Shown here: positions 37,031 through 47,600 of the stretch, in pieces
Layout of the letters: the number at the start of each line of letters is the position of its first letter
Position numbering within the stretch: position 1 is the stretch's first letter
From: Trebouxia sp. TZW2008
Lineage: Eukaryota > Chlorophyta > Trebouxiophyceae > Trebouxiales > Trebouxiaceae
Length of the DNA stretch: 64,000 nt
Assembly (NCBI GenBank): GCA_002118135.1
Contig: BDIU01000063.1
Coordinates: 124,439-188,438 of the forward strand
Reading direction: 5' to 3'
Notes under the pieces: generated by a model
What the model saw: only the letters and a program-made list of their open reading frames with translations
Databases searched by the model: none
Told to the model about the DNA's origin: nothing
Translations under genes and position numbers: made by a program

Positions 37031-38783
37031 ATGGTGAGACAAGCAGGGTCTGACGGTCATAAGAGTCGATTTCTCCAGCTTACAAGCGTTAAGGGCAGAG
37101 ACAAAGACGATGCAGCACAAGATCTTGCCGATCAACCACCCTCCAGCCATCACATCCCTGTGAGTGTCAATACTACTTTTTGTCGTATCAAAATTGCCTG
37201 TTCTGGAGCATGCATCAACTGCTTGCACGTCCATGTACTCACAGTCAGCTGTGATATCAACAGCTGCCTGATTTTGAGCATCTTGCTCAGGTTGAGGATG
37301 TGATTACACAAGTAACGAGGAGGGATCAGCTCCCTCCTGGCAATCGTCCTTCTGCTTACCCCAAAGCAGCAGAGCAAGATGGTGTGGACAGCCGCATCAC
37401 ATGGCGAACCAAATTGCGGTCTTTGCTCTGTTGTCTGGCCCCACCTCAGAATGATCAGTACTTCAGAAGCAGCGAAGCTGAGGCTGTTGTCATCAGACCG
37501 CCAAGAGCGGCGCTACCTCCGCCTAGACCTCCAGGTTGACATCATGCTTTGCATTCAGGATCAATGTCATGGGCTGATGGCCTGGAAACTGGTCTCGTTG
37601 ACACTTAGCGCAGACTCCTTGTGATACAGTGGTTTCAGAGCCCATCCCTCACATCGTTTCTGCACTAAGTGTCAACAAGCGCCTTGCCTAGGCTATTCCA
37701 CCTGTTACATATTGCCCAATCTCAGACAAGCAAAACTGCATGCGACCAACCTGGATATGAGTGTCACTCAAGCCCACAAGCCCTGGATTGTTGTCATGGA
37801 TTCTTGTTCTGGAATGTGTCGTTGGCTGTATCTCCAATGCAATGACTTGTTAGGCTGTTCTCATGGTGGGGCAAGAGATGGCCAAAAGACATTGTCAGGC
37901 TGGTTGCACTGTTGGTCTTTAAATGCTTGCCTGCATCAGGTGCGCCTGTGATCGGGCCAGCAGCGCCGCACGACAAACACAAGAAGTGTCTCGTGCTGGA
38001 TCTGGATGAGACACTGGTCCATTCCTCCTTCAAACCTGTGCCCAACCCAGATTTCATCATCCCTGTTGAGATTGAGGACAAGGTGGTGGAGGTGTATGTC
38101 CTGAAGCGACCTCACATGGACCGCTTCATGGCTGAGATTGGGCAGCACTTTGAGATTGTTGTCTTCACAGCAAGCCTCAGCAAGTATGCAGACCCCCTTT
38201 TGGACCTGTTGGACAAAGACAAGGTTGTGCGGTGGCGGCTCTTCAGGTGACAATGCCACCTGTCCTATCACTGCTGCTGCCACCTGTCCAAACATTGCTC
38301 ATGCACAGCACCAAAGTTTTGGCATTCAGCGCTTGGCACTAGCTGCATTGAGATACTGTGAAGACAGCCTGCTTGTGTATATCAGCAGCTTCAGTGGATC
38401 ATGGCATTAGCAAAAGAGCAGTGCCCAGAAAGTGCTGCCATCAACACAGTTGCCAGCAGTGTGCCCTTTCTTTCCAACAATGTGTCCTTCCTTGCCACAG
38501 GGAGTCATGCTGCCCATATGAGGGCAACTATGTCAAGGATTTACAGTGTCTGGGCAGAGACTTGTCCACAACAATCATAGTTGACAACTCTCCACATTCA
38601 TATGTGTTCCAACCAGAAAATGCAGTGCCCATTGGCACGTTCATTGATGACATGTCAGATCAAGAACTGCTGGAAATTACACCTATTTTGATGGGTGTTG
38701 AGCAAGTAGATGACGTACGGGAGCATCTGGGTCACCATATTGCTCAAGCGCACGCCAATGCATTGCGAGTTAGAGCGCAATGA
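37031..38783 (+). CDS. CTD small phosphatase-like protein (SCP/FCP1, HAD superfamily)
   Basis: Four exons join in phase: 37031-37159, 37291-37534, 37940-38246, 38501-38783 (320 aa). SCPs remove phosphate from serine in the RNA polymerase II C-terminal repeat or from other phosphoproteins. The catalytic DLDET motif (Asp about 145 and 147) starts a typical NIF/FCP1 domain, followed by [52 protein letters not shown] and [20 protein letters not shown]. The N-terminal region has [10 protein letters not shown] and a CCLAPP segment, resembling the N-terminus of animal SCP1-3 (SIITQV and a di-cysteine stretch). The domain order is complete and all key residues are intact. The C-terminal tail of about 15 residues is unremarkable. 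Confidence 0.92.
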
Positions 38784-39039
38784 CCTTGCTCATCTGTGTG
38801 CGAGCAACTGGTTTGGTGCATGTACCTGATTGCAGCTGTCAGGACTTTTGAATGCGTGTTGGCTGCTTTTCTCCTGGAATTTATTCAGCTTGTGCTATTG
38901 AGTAAAGAGTGTCTTGCTGTCAAGTGTGTCTTGATGACTTTATTTTACTGCCGCAAATGACAGGCCCAACAATATGCTTTGAAATGGACAAGCTTAGTCT
39001 CTCTGTCATGCTTGTGAACGATTGATCTTTTGATCATTG
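38784..39039. other. Convergent 3' intergenic region, phosphatase and SDR 1
   Basis: This 256-bp gap lies between two stops on opposite strands. No coding or RNA feature is seen. Confidence 0.5.
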
Positions 39040-40821
39040 TCAGTGTCTACTTGCAGCAACTGTACTGCGACCACAAGCTTCGATTTTGCTAGATGCATTT
39101 TCATTGATGAGGTCTAGTGTTGCTGCATACAACTTTTCACAAGCCTCAGGATCCTTGATCAAAGGGTTGATAGGACCCCTGAAACCATAATTGTTCCAGT
39201 TCACTGTGAAGCACAGGGGCAACGTGGAACCAAATGGCTTCAGTCCAGTGCCTGTGTACCAACAGCCCCAATGTCTGTCACCACCACCCATGCCTGCAAT
39301 GCAGTGCAGACACTCACCTCGAAGCAAATGAGTGTGCTGGAGTTGAGCAATGTCTCAAGCATGGCATGCAATTTCTGGTTCAGTCATCACAGCAACACTG
39401 CTACATGGCTCACAGCTGCATCAGGACATGTTTCAGAACTTGCAAGCTGCTGTACAAGGTACCAAATATGCATCCAGTGGCTTGTGATGGCACACCTGTC
39501 AAGGATGGATCTGTAGCAGCTTTGAGCAGAGATTGAGCACCGCCACCTGCTGACTGCCCGATGGTGTCAGCTCCAAATGCCATTGCCCTAGCTAAAAACT
39601 TTGATTTATCAGATTTGCGGAATGCATCTGTCTGAGCTACACCAGGATGCGCGTTGAACACATCTGTGCTGCTTCCGATTGATCTTAAGCGCTTTTGCAA
39701 CTCCACCCCAAGCATGTACAGCATCAGCTTGGAAGCCGCATACATCTGATAGCCGCTCCTCTTGACATTCCTGCCTCTAAGTTTGCAAAGACATAACAAT
39801 GTCACCACATTTGGGCAGCGACTAACAGCAGTCATTGCCTGAGTGTAGTCCACTCCACTTATACTGACTGATGCTTTTGCAGGCAGATTCAATTGAAGCA
39901 TCTGCAGGCGCATTTTGTGCGCGCATGCTGATGGCATGTGAGGTTTCACATCAAATGCAAACACATTGATTGCAGTGTAGCAACACATTTGATAGCCAGG
40001 CACTGACCCGATATCTGTCCATTCTATACTTCCATTTGGCTCAACCAGAGAAGTCAGGTTAACTATCCTTGACTGCGGTGTGCTCGTCAAGTTCTGGAGC
40101 AGTAGATGAGTCAGGTAGAAGTGACCAAGGTAGTTTGACGCCTGTGTTGGCTGCATAGCAAAAGCCTTTGAGCATTTTGTCTGTGTCAGTTTGATGCATG
40201 CAATGCAGAGTTGACTCAGAGCATTGGTCAGCACCCAAGTGACCTTGGACTCACATCAAAGCCTTCTTTTGACTTTCTATCTCCTGGGTTCTCAACTCCT
40301 ACATTGTTGATCAGACCATGCAGCGGCAAATTTCGTGCCTTGAAGGCATCAGCACACTCCTTGATGTCACTGACACATAGCAATCCAAGCTTGAGTACGT
40401 ACTGAAACTCGCAGCTCACAAGCTTGATGAGCACCAAGCAAGAGCAGGCTGCAGAACGCATTCAACACTTACGCAAAGCCATTCAGGTAGTCTGCATGCA
40501 AACCTTCCACTTTTGCTCCAGGGTGATCACGCTTGATCTGTTGGATCGCTCTGCATATCATAGGATCTCTTTTGCCGATAGGTCATCAGTCTGCTGCAAC
40601 CCAGGGATGGAATGCTGTCGAATTGCAAATCAATCGGCGCACCCTTGCTGTTTGGCGTCATTCCGAGAAGTCAGAAAGACATGAGCATTTTTGGCTGCTA
40701 AAGCTTTTGACACCTCATACCCGAGGCCAGTGTTGCCACCGGTCACCAAATAGACCTTTTCGCTCAAATCTGGAATTTTGTTAAGATGGACTATCCTCTG
40801 GGACGTCAACAAACTGACCAT
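39040..40821 (-). CDS. Short-chain dehydrogenase/reductase 1 (RDH/POR-like)
   Basis: Six exons on the minus strand join in phase: 40821-40643, 40568-40473, 40369-40255, 40150-40008, 39776-39496, 39251-39040 (341 aa). It is a classical NAD(P)-binding SDR. TGGNTGLG lies at about 27-34, an NNVG version of the NNAG motif follows HGLI, NYLGHFYLTHLLL marks helix alpha-E, and the catalytic YAASK is at about 189-193. The post-catalytic segment AHPGVAQTDAFRK and the long C-terminus resemble retinol dehydrogenase-like and protochlorophyllide oxidoreductase-like plant and algal SDRs. The substrate cannot be predicted. No clear transit peptide is present. It lies head to head with a paralogue at 41210 and shares several exon lengths with it. 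Confidence 0.88.
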
Positions 40822-41209
40822 GTCGTTGAGTAGTCAGGTGTAAGCCTTTAGACACGTTTTTCAGCACAACCAGATGACGACTGCGTCAATGGGTTCTGAT
40901 TCAGCAGAAGGTCGCAGCGTCGGCCAAAGGTGCAAACACCTTGCAGGCGACCGCGTCGATGGCCATTGTACATAAAGTCGTGGCCAGAGCCTGCATTGTA
41001 TCAGAGCCACGCTAATCAATCTGAAATCCCGCGACTGCATGCATCACGGAGAGAGGCAGCTCACATAGTCTGTTGACAGCCCTCACTCGTGCCCACCTCG
41101 AAAACTGTGCATCAATTGAGCAGGTGACAGCATTGCGCGTTTCTTCGCAGTTTGCACAAGCCACTGATCTGGCACCAAAGCCCCGTCTGCCCTTGCACTC
41201 TCAAAGAGC
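40822..41209. promoter_or_regulatory. Divergent intergenic region between the two SDR genes
   Basis: This 388-bp gap lies between the start codons of two paralogous SDRs. It is CG-richer than the introns. A shared bidirectional promoter is inferred from layout only. Confidence 0.4.
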
Positions 41210-44200
41210 ATGGGAATCAATCTGAGATGGAACACGAGCAGCATTCCAAGCCAGCAGGTGCTGTGTCACCTTGTGCCCAACTTGCCCTTCGTCGTCTGCT
41301 TGACTTCGTCTGATCTTTCGGCTACCATGATCTTCAGGGCAAGACATATATCGTGACCGGGGCAAACACAGGCGTTGGGTACGCAGCAGCAAAACAGCTG
41401 GCAGCCAAGAATGCAAAGGTGTACATGGCAAGCAGAAATCGTGAGAAGCAACAAAGGTGTGTGCTCTGGGTATAAGAGCTCAACTCAGTTTTGAAAGCTG
41501 GGCTGCAATCTGACTGCTCTATTTTTTTCTGTGCCCATTCTCCAGCTGTCAAGAACACACTTTGCGTGAGAACGTGTGGCACAACCAAGCATAGCAAAGA
41601 CATTTTGTTTGTATTTTTGTCAGGGCCTGTGAGGACATTAGACGTGAGGTTCCATATGCACAGGTGGATTGGCTGGAGTGTGACCTGGGCAAGCTCCAGT
41701 AAGCATCCCATTTGTTGAAATTGCTGAAGATGTCGGCTTCATGTGCAAGCCAACAAGCTTGTCGCTGTGCTGAATGCCAAATGCAAAGCCCATCAACCGC
41801 CTTGGAGTCGATGAGTGCTTTACTGATGTTGCATTTCAAGTGATCTGTCCATTCAACATCGTCGGGTCAGGATCATCTGTGCTGCAGTGAAGGTCTGTGG
41901 AGGCGTGCGTAGACGAGTTCCACAAGCGCAATGAGCCTCTACATTGCCTCATAAACAGTGCTGGCATTATCAATGCACCTGATGACAGCACCCCCGAAGG
42001 CTTTGAGGTATCTTTGTCTGACTCACCACCTAAGCTGGCTGCAGGGACTGACCCACACCTGTCATGAATGATCACACCCTTGCCTGCAGATGCCTGCAAA
42101 GCAGTCAGTGTAGACCCTCTCTGTTTTCATGTATTGTCTTGGTGACTATGCTGCCATGTGTCTGTCTGATTGGGATTCTGTTGTACTCAACTGCAGGTGA
42201 CCATGGGGATCAACTACTTTGGGGCGTTTTATCTGACTCACCTCCTCATGGACAAGCTCCTGCAGCAGCCCAGATCACGTATTGTCTTTGAGAACTCCGT
42301 CAGCGAAGTGCACGGCGAGCTGCATTGGGATGACCTCACGTAAGTGCCTGCAGGCACCGTCTGATGCACCTCAGCTAGGCTTGATTGCCAATGCCTTTGC
42401 AGTTGACAATGTCTGGCGGATAGTGCATTGGAATGGCCTCATGTATGCCCTTGCAAGCATCACTTAATGCACATCAGCTTGCACTGATTGCCAGTGCCGT
42501 TGCACATCACAATGTCTGGCGGATACTGCATTGGAATGGCCTCATGTATGCCCCTGTAAGCATCACTTGATGCTCATTTGCTTGCACTGTTTGCCAGTGC
42601 CGTTGCACATGACAATGTCTGATTGTTGGTGTGCCATCTTTGCTTGGCTGCCTTCTCATTCTAGCCTTGGCACTGCTTACTTGCCTTGCTGCAGCCAATC
42701 TGGAAGTTTTGTCGGTGAGATGCGTGGCGAGCTTTTTGAGGCGACCTTGTATATGCCCCTGCAAAAGCCCTACCTGGAACAAACAATCTTGTGTAGCTTG
42801 TTCTTTCCTTGTGTTTGGCAGATACAGATGCCCTTTATGCAAGACCAAGTCGCTTTTTAGTTTTGGCTTCCCATCTGCTTGCCTTGCTGCAGCCACACCT
42901 TTGCCACACCTGCTGCCATACCCACAAGTGCAAAAGGCTTACTCATGATGTTGCCAACTCAGCAAATATGTCTCAGCCTTGTCAGCTCACCCAAGCCCTG
43001 CGCCCAGACAGTCAGTTGCTGAGACCGCGATGCATATTTGCAGCTGGCTGACTGTATTAACATTGTCTGTTGTCTGCTGCTCCACATTCTGCATGTGACC
43101 TGTCTGCTGTGCTGTCAATATGGCAGCTGCTGCCCAAATGTGACACCTCTTACGACGTTTGTGCCTAAGCGTTCTTTCGTACCACCATGAGCTCAGCAGC
43201 ATTGCAACTCTGTGTCCACCTGATGGCAACTCCACCGCCTCTGACAAGTACTGCCTCTGACAACAGCTTCACAACATGACGTCTACTCAACAGTAATTTC
43301 ACTGCCTTTGACACCACCTGTCTGACACTGCATCATCCTGAGAGCGATCTGGCTATCTCTGACAATGGCTTTACACCACTGCAGGGGTGCAAAGTCCAGG
43401 AGGAGTGACTACATGTGCTACGCCAACTCCAAGCTGCTGCTCATGATGTTCTGTGGAGAACTGCAACGCCGTCTTAGGTCCGCTGGCAGCAGCATTGACT
43501 GCCTATCAGCGCATCCAGGCATTTCCAGCACTGATATCTTCAGGAAGCAGGACAAGAGCAAGGCCAGTGCCAATGTGTTGGATCTGCTGGGTAACAATGT
43601 GCTAGCTCGTATCCAGCCTCCTGAGCGTGGCTGCCACAGCATGCTGTACGCTGCCACTGAGCCTAGCCTTACTGGTGAGCTTCAAGCTAGGTGTCTCAAG
43701 GCTCAAGGCCACATTGCTTGCTTTGGCAAGGCAGCTTGCTCATAGCTCTATGCGTGTGGCTTATGTTGTCAATGGTGCAATGACAATCTGGCATGGCCCG
43801 TAATGAGACCTTCGAGTAATCAAACCTTGTCTGTGTCCACTGTGCCTCACAGCTTTGCAAGTGGGCAGCAGGCACTCGGCTCACACCCTGCAGGGTATCT
43901 TGATTGAAGCTTGTTGTATACGCCCTGCTTTGCAAGTTTGCACTCAAGGCCAGCGCACAGGCTGTCGTTGCCTGCACTCAGCTTAACTGCATAGCACTGC
44001 TTTCATGCAGGCAGTGGGGGAGCGCACAGGCATTATGGTCCAACTTACCTGGGCCTTCAACCTCCACCAGTTGCCCTCTGTCTGAACCTGTTCAACATTG
44101 ACTATAGGCAACCACAAAACTCCTGGGCACAGAACCCAACAGCTTGTCAGAGACTGTATGATGAGTCAATAGCCATAATCAATGCAAAAGCTTCCAAACA

Positions 44201-44243
44201 GATCTCGCCAGCTGATCAAAGTGCAAAGTCAAGCAGCGAGTGA
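41210..44243 (+). CDS. Short-chain dehydrogenase/reductase 2 (RDH/POR-like)
   Basis: Seven exons join in phase: 41210-41257, 41338-41456, 41624-41698, 41893-42007, 42197-42339, 43385-43674, 44011-44243 (340 aa). Motifs are TGANTGVG (about 23-30), an NSAG form of NNAG, INYFGAFYLTHLL, and catalytic YANSK (about 179-183), followed by SAHPGISSTDIFRKQDKSK. It is clearly a paralogue of SDR 1: total length is almost the same, two internal exons have identical lengths (115 and 143 bp) and phases, and the C-terminal layout matches. Unlike SDR 1, its first coding segment is split by an 80-bp intron. The 1-kb intron after 42339 starts with decayed tandem copies of the preceding exon end. Substrate is unknown. 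Confidence 0.87.
42321..42620 (+). repeat. Tandem copies of the SDR 2 exon 5 donor edge
   Basis: The end of exon 5 (to 42339) and about 80 bases of intron recur twice, starting near 42421 and 42528, with a period of about 107-115 bp. Each copy contains TGCATTGG(G/A)ATG(A/G)CCTCA. The copies resemble each other more than the original, so the second step was probably a later duplication. Confidence 0.85.
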
Positions 44244-44692
44244 TCGTGTGTACAGAATAACCAAGCTCAATGAACAAACAGTGTTGTGAAGTTTTCAGTA
44301 CCTTCAGTGATGACTTTGAGAAGCCCTGGGTGCACCTTTGGTCATGCCTACCGTGGCTCTGTGTGGCATGCAAAAATGCAAGGTTGATGGGGTGTTGTGG
44401 CCTTGCTTGGCTGTCTGTTTGGTGCGGACCGACTGGAGAGATCGGAATGCAGATTTTGCCGAACATTCAGTGTTTCATGTTCCAGCCCGCAAGACGTCAA
44501 ACAAGACATCTTTAGCTAAGAAAATGCACGTATTTATGCTGTACTCGAGGCTTCATTTCATATGCATCTGCCACGTCCTAGGCTTGAAACCCTACCAGAG
44601 CAAGCAGATGTCAAAAGCACCCTACAACTTGGCAAGTGCTACTCTACTTCAACACGAGTCATAATGAATGATTCAGAAATGAGTCAATTCAT
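44244..44692. other. Convergent 3' intergenic region, SDR 2 and PWP2
   Basis: This 449-bp gap lies between opposing stop codons. It is probably 3' UTR sequence; I see no gene, repeat or RNA. Confidence 0.5.
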
Positions 44693-47600
44693 TCAGGCAA
44701 CCTTGGAGTCTTGTGGCACAGGCTTTGCAGCACACAGATATTGCAAGGTGTACAGGTTGCTGTCACAAGCTGCTGACAGGTCCTCATGTGTCTTACTCAG
44801 CACCTTCTGCATGGCTCTGATTGCAGGCATGACAACAGAAGCCTTCTCATTCTGCAGTGTTCTGCCATGTCGTATACAGATATGCTTGAGCCAGCCCAGC
44901 AAGAACTCCAAGTGGGGTGAAACTGTCAGATAGGAGGCTAAAGCCACTAAGACTTGTGCTACTGATGCTGATGGGATGCCTGCTGCAATGCTGCCAACCT
45001 GCACCCACAGGGCAACAGTCTTGAGAACAGAGAAAAAAAGAAAGGCCTGCGCTTTAGGCGTCATAGCGGGAGCCTCTGGCCAACGAGGCAGCCCAGGATT
45101 GCTGCTTTGAAAGCAGCAGTCACAGGGCAACAGTCTTGACTATCACAGCGAGCGAACTAGCCGTGGCTAACGTGGGCACTATGCTCCATGACATCAACAT
45201 CATCACAAACAGAATCCATCACAGCATGAAGATCTCGGCACAAATGCTTGTAGTGCTGCGCTGCTGCAAGGTGTTATGTGCAGTATACAACCTGCAGGTC
45301 AAAATTGCAAATACCTCTGAACCAGAGTTATGCAAGCATGTCTTGACAGTACTGGTGATAGTGTCAGAGGCTGGTCATACACAACATGATAAGGCTAGCA
45401 TTATACCACCCCATGCTGCAGGGCTTCTGTGCCAGATTGACTCTTGCCTTGTGGCATTTGAGACACACAGTAACAAGTCTGTATGTAGACCCACCACAAA
45501 AACGCTGTCTTCAGACACAAACTCAGACCTCCAGTAACAAGGGTCAAGCTATGCACATCTTGTTCACCTGACTTTGTGGCACAGCCATCATCACATGCCG
45601 CACAACTTCAGCATCCTTAAGCCTAAGGGCAATCAGCAGGGCTCTCAGGAACGCCTTCTCTGCAACAGCCCTGTTGGCGGCTGCAGGGGTGATATCCTGC
45701 GTCAGGTCTGTAGGGTCAAACACCAAACCCTGGTCCAAGGAATACAGCAGCACTCCTTGAGTTGTGGCGGCTGCCCAGCTTTGTCCTGTTGGAGACAGGG
45801 TTACTGCTCTGCTGCGAATGGCTGCTTTGCGCTTGCTTCCTGTGCCTGGCAAGTCGTCAGCTGTGCCAGGACCACCTGCATTGCCCAACATCCCTGTCTT
45901 GATGTTCTAATTGGCAAGATTCTGATGCAATATTTCAGCATGTCACTCTGCTTCTTCAGGTCAAGACTTGAGTCAGGACTGTGTGTAGATCATGCCTGCA
46001 TAGGTGGGGCTCAGATTGCATGTCGTTCACTGTCGCAGCGCGTGTCTGCTGACATGCGGGTGAACTGATACTGCAATTGGACGTGGCACACATCTTTACA
46101 GATTGAGCTGGAAAGATGTGGGCACTCCTGACACAGTCAAACCAAGCCCAGTTGACATGAAACACAGAAGCTGCTCTTGGCAATTCTTCCCATTGACGCT
46201 GGCTCTGAGTCAGCTTTCTCACCACATCAACACCCCAGAGGAGATGCAAGATTACACCCTCAAAAAGGTCTATGAATGATGCAGGCTTTGCTGCACCAAG
46301 ACTTCTGCGCATGCTATGGGGATTGTAAATGCCTGACCATGGCCGCTCGAACATCGAATAATGTCAGTTGAACAAATGGCACAGCAGCCAAGCAACATTG
46401 CGTGCAAGCTTGCTCCCAAAACCTACTTTCTCCTGGAGGGGGCAGCAGATCATCCTGATCATCTGCTGGATCATCAATGAGATCCACTGGACCTGCTTCT
46501 GTCATGTTCTTGGAGTTCAGAAGGTCCAACACGCCGTCCAACGAGCGATTGTGAGAGATCTGCACAGCAGGCACCACAGTTGCAATGCAGCCCAATGGAA
46601 GTGTAGGTATTGCAACCGAGCCATCACTTCAACGCATACACGCCGTCCAGAGACTAATTGTGGGAGATCTGCTCAGTAGGCAGTGCAGTTGCAGACCATT
46701 TATACTGTCTGTATAGCGACAAAAGCATCATGTGGGCTTGTGTACCGTTCTGCATGCAACATGCAGGCTGACATGACAATGCGCACTTGTGATGCATACT
46801 TGACAGGAAGCACAGGAGACCTGATGCATGGCAGACAGGCCCGCATGTTTCAAAGCTCAGTGGCATGGTGACTTTGGTGTGACCTTGCCAAGTCTCATAA
46901 AGCTACACTTGACTGCACAAGCTCTTGTTGATTGTGCATCTCCCTGGCTGCTATGTGCACTGCTATCTGGAAACGAGGTGACACACAGCAGTGGCCCCAG
47001 CAGCCAAGTGCAATGCATCAACAACAGCACATGTTGCTTAATGCCACAAGCAATGAAGTCAAATGGCTACACCCAAAGTACAGCTTAACCTGGAAGCGGC
47101 GCAGCATGACCTGCTCCTAAGCTTGTTATGCGACTGTACTCCACACACTGCAGCCATTTTTGCAAATGACAATGATTACACTAAGCCTCTCACCTGGAAG
47201 CGGCGCAGCATGACCTTCTCCTCCACGTCATACATGCAGACGTACTTGGTGCTGCCCCCAGCCAATAAGAAGGCCCCGTCAGCGCTGAAGGCCAGAGAGG
47301 TGAAGCACTGCCCTGACGTGGAGTTGCCAAGAGCCCTTCGGTCGGATGACAACCTGCCGCCTGCCAAATCCCGCCGCCCCTCTATGCTACCCTGCAAGCA
47401 GCACAAACAACAAGCTAACACAAACAGCTGACTGACGTCAGAGTGATGCACTGCCCTGCTCTGTCATGAAGTGGACAGTTGCCCCCCCCTGCCATATTCT
47501 GTCATGCAGTGGACAGTTGTCCCCCCCCTGCCATGTTCTGTCTATGCTGCCCTGCCAAGAGAACAAGTAGCAAGTGAAAACCAGCAACTGTGCTTTTTGA

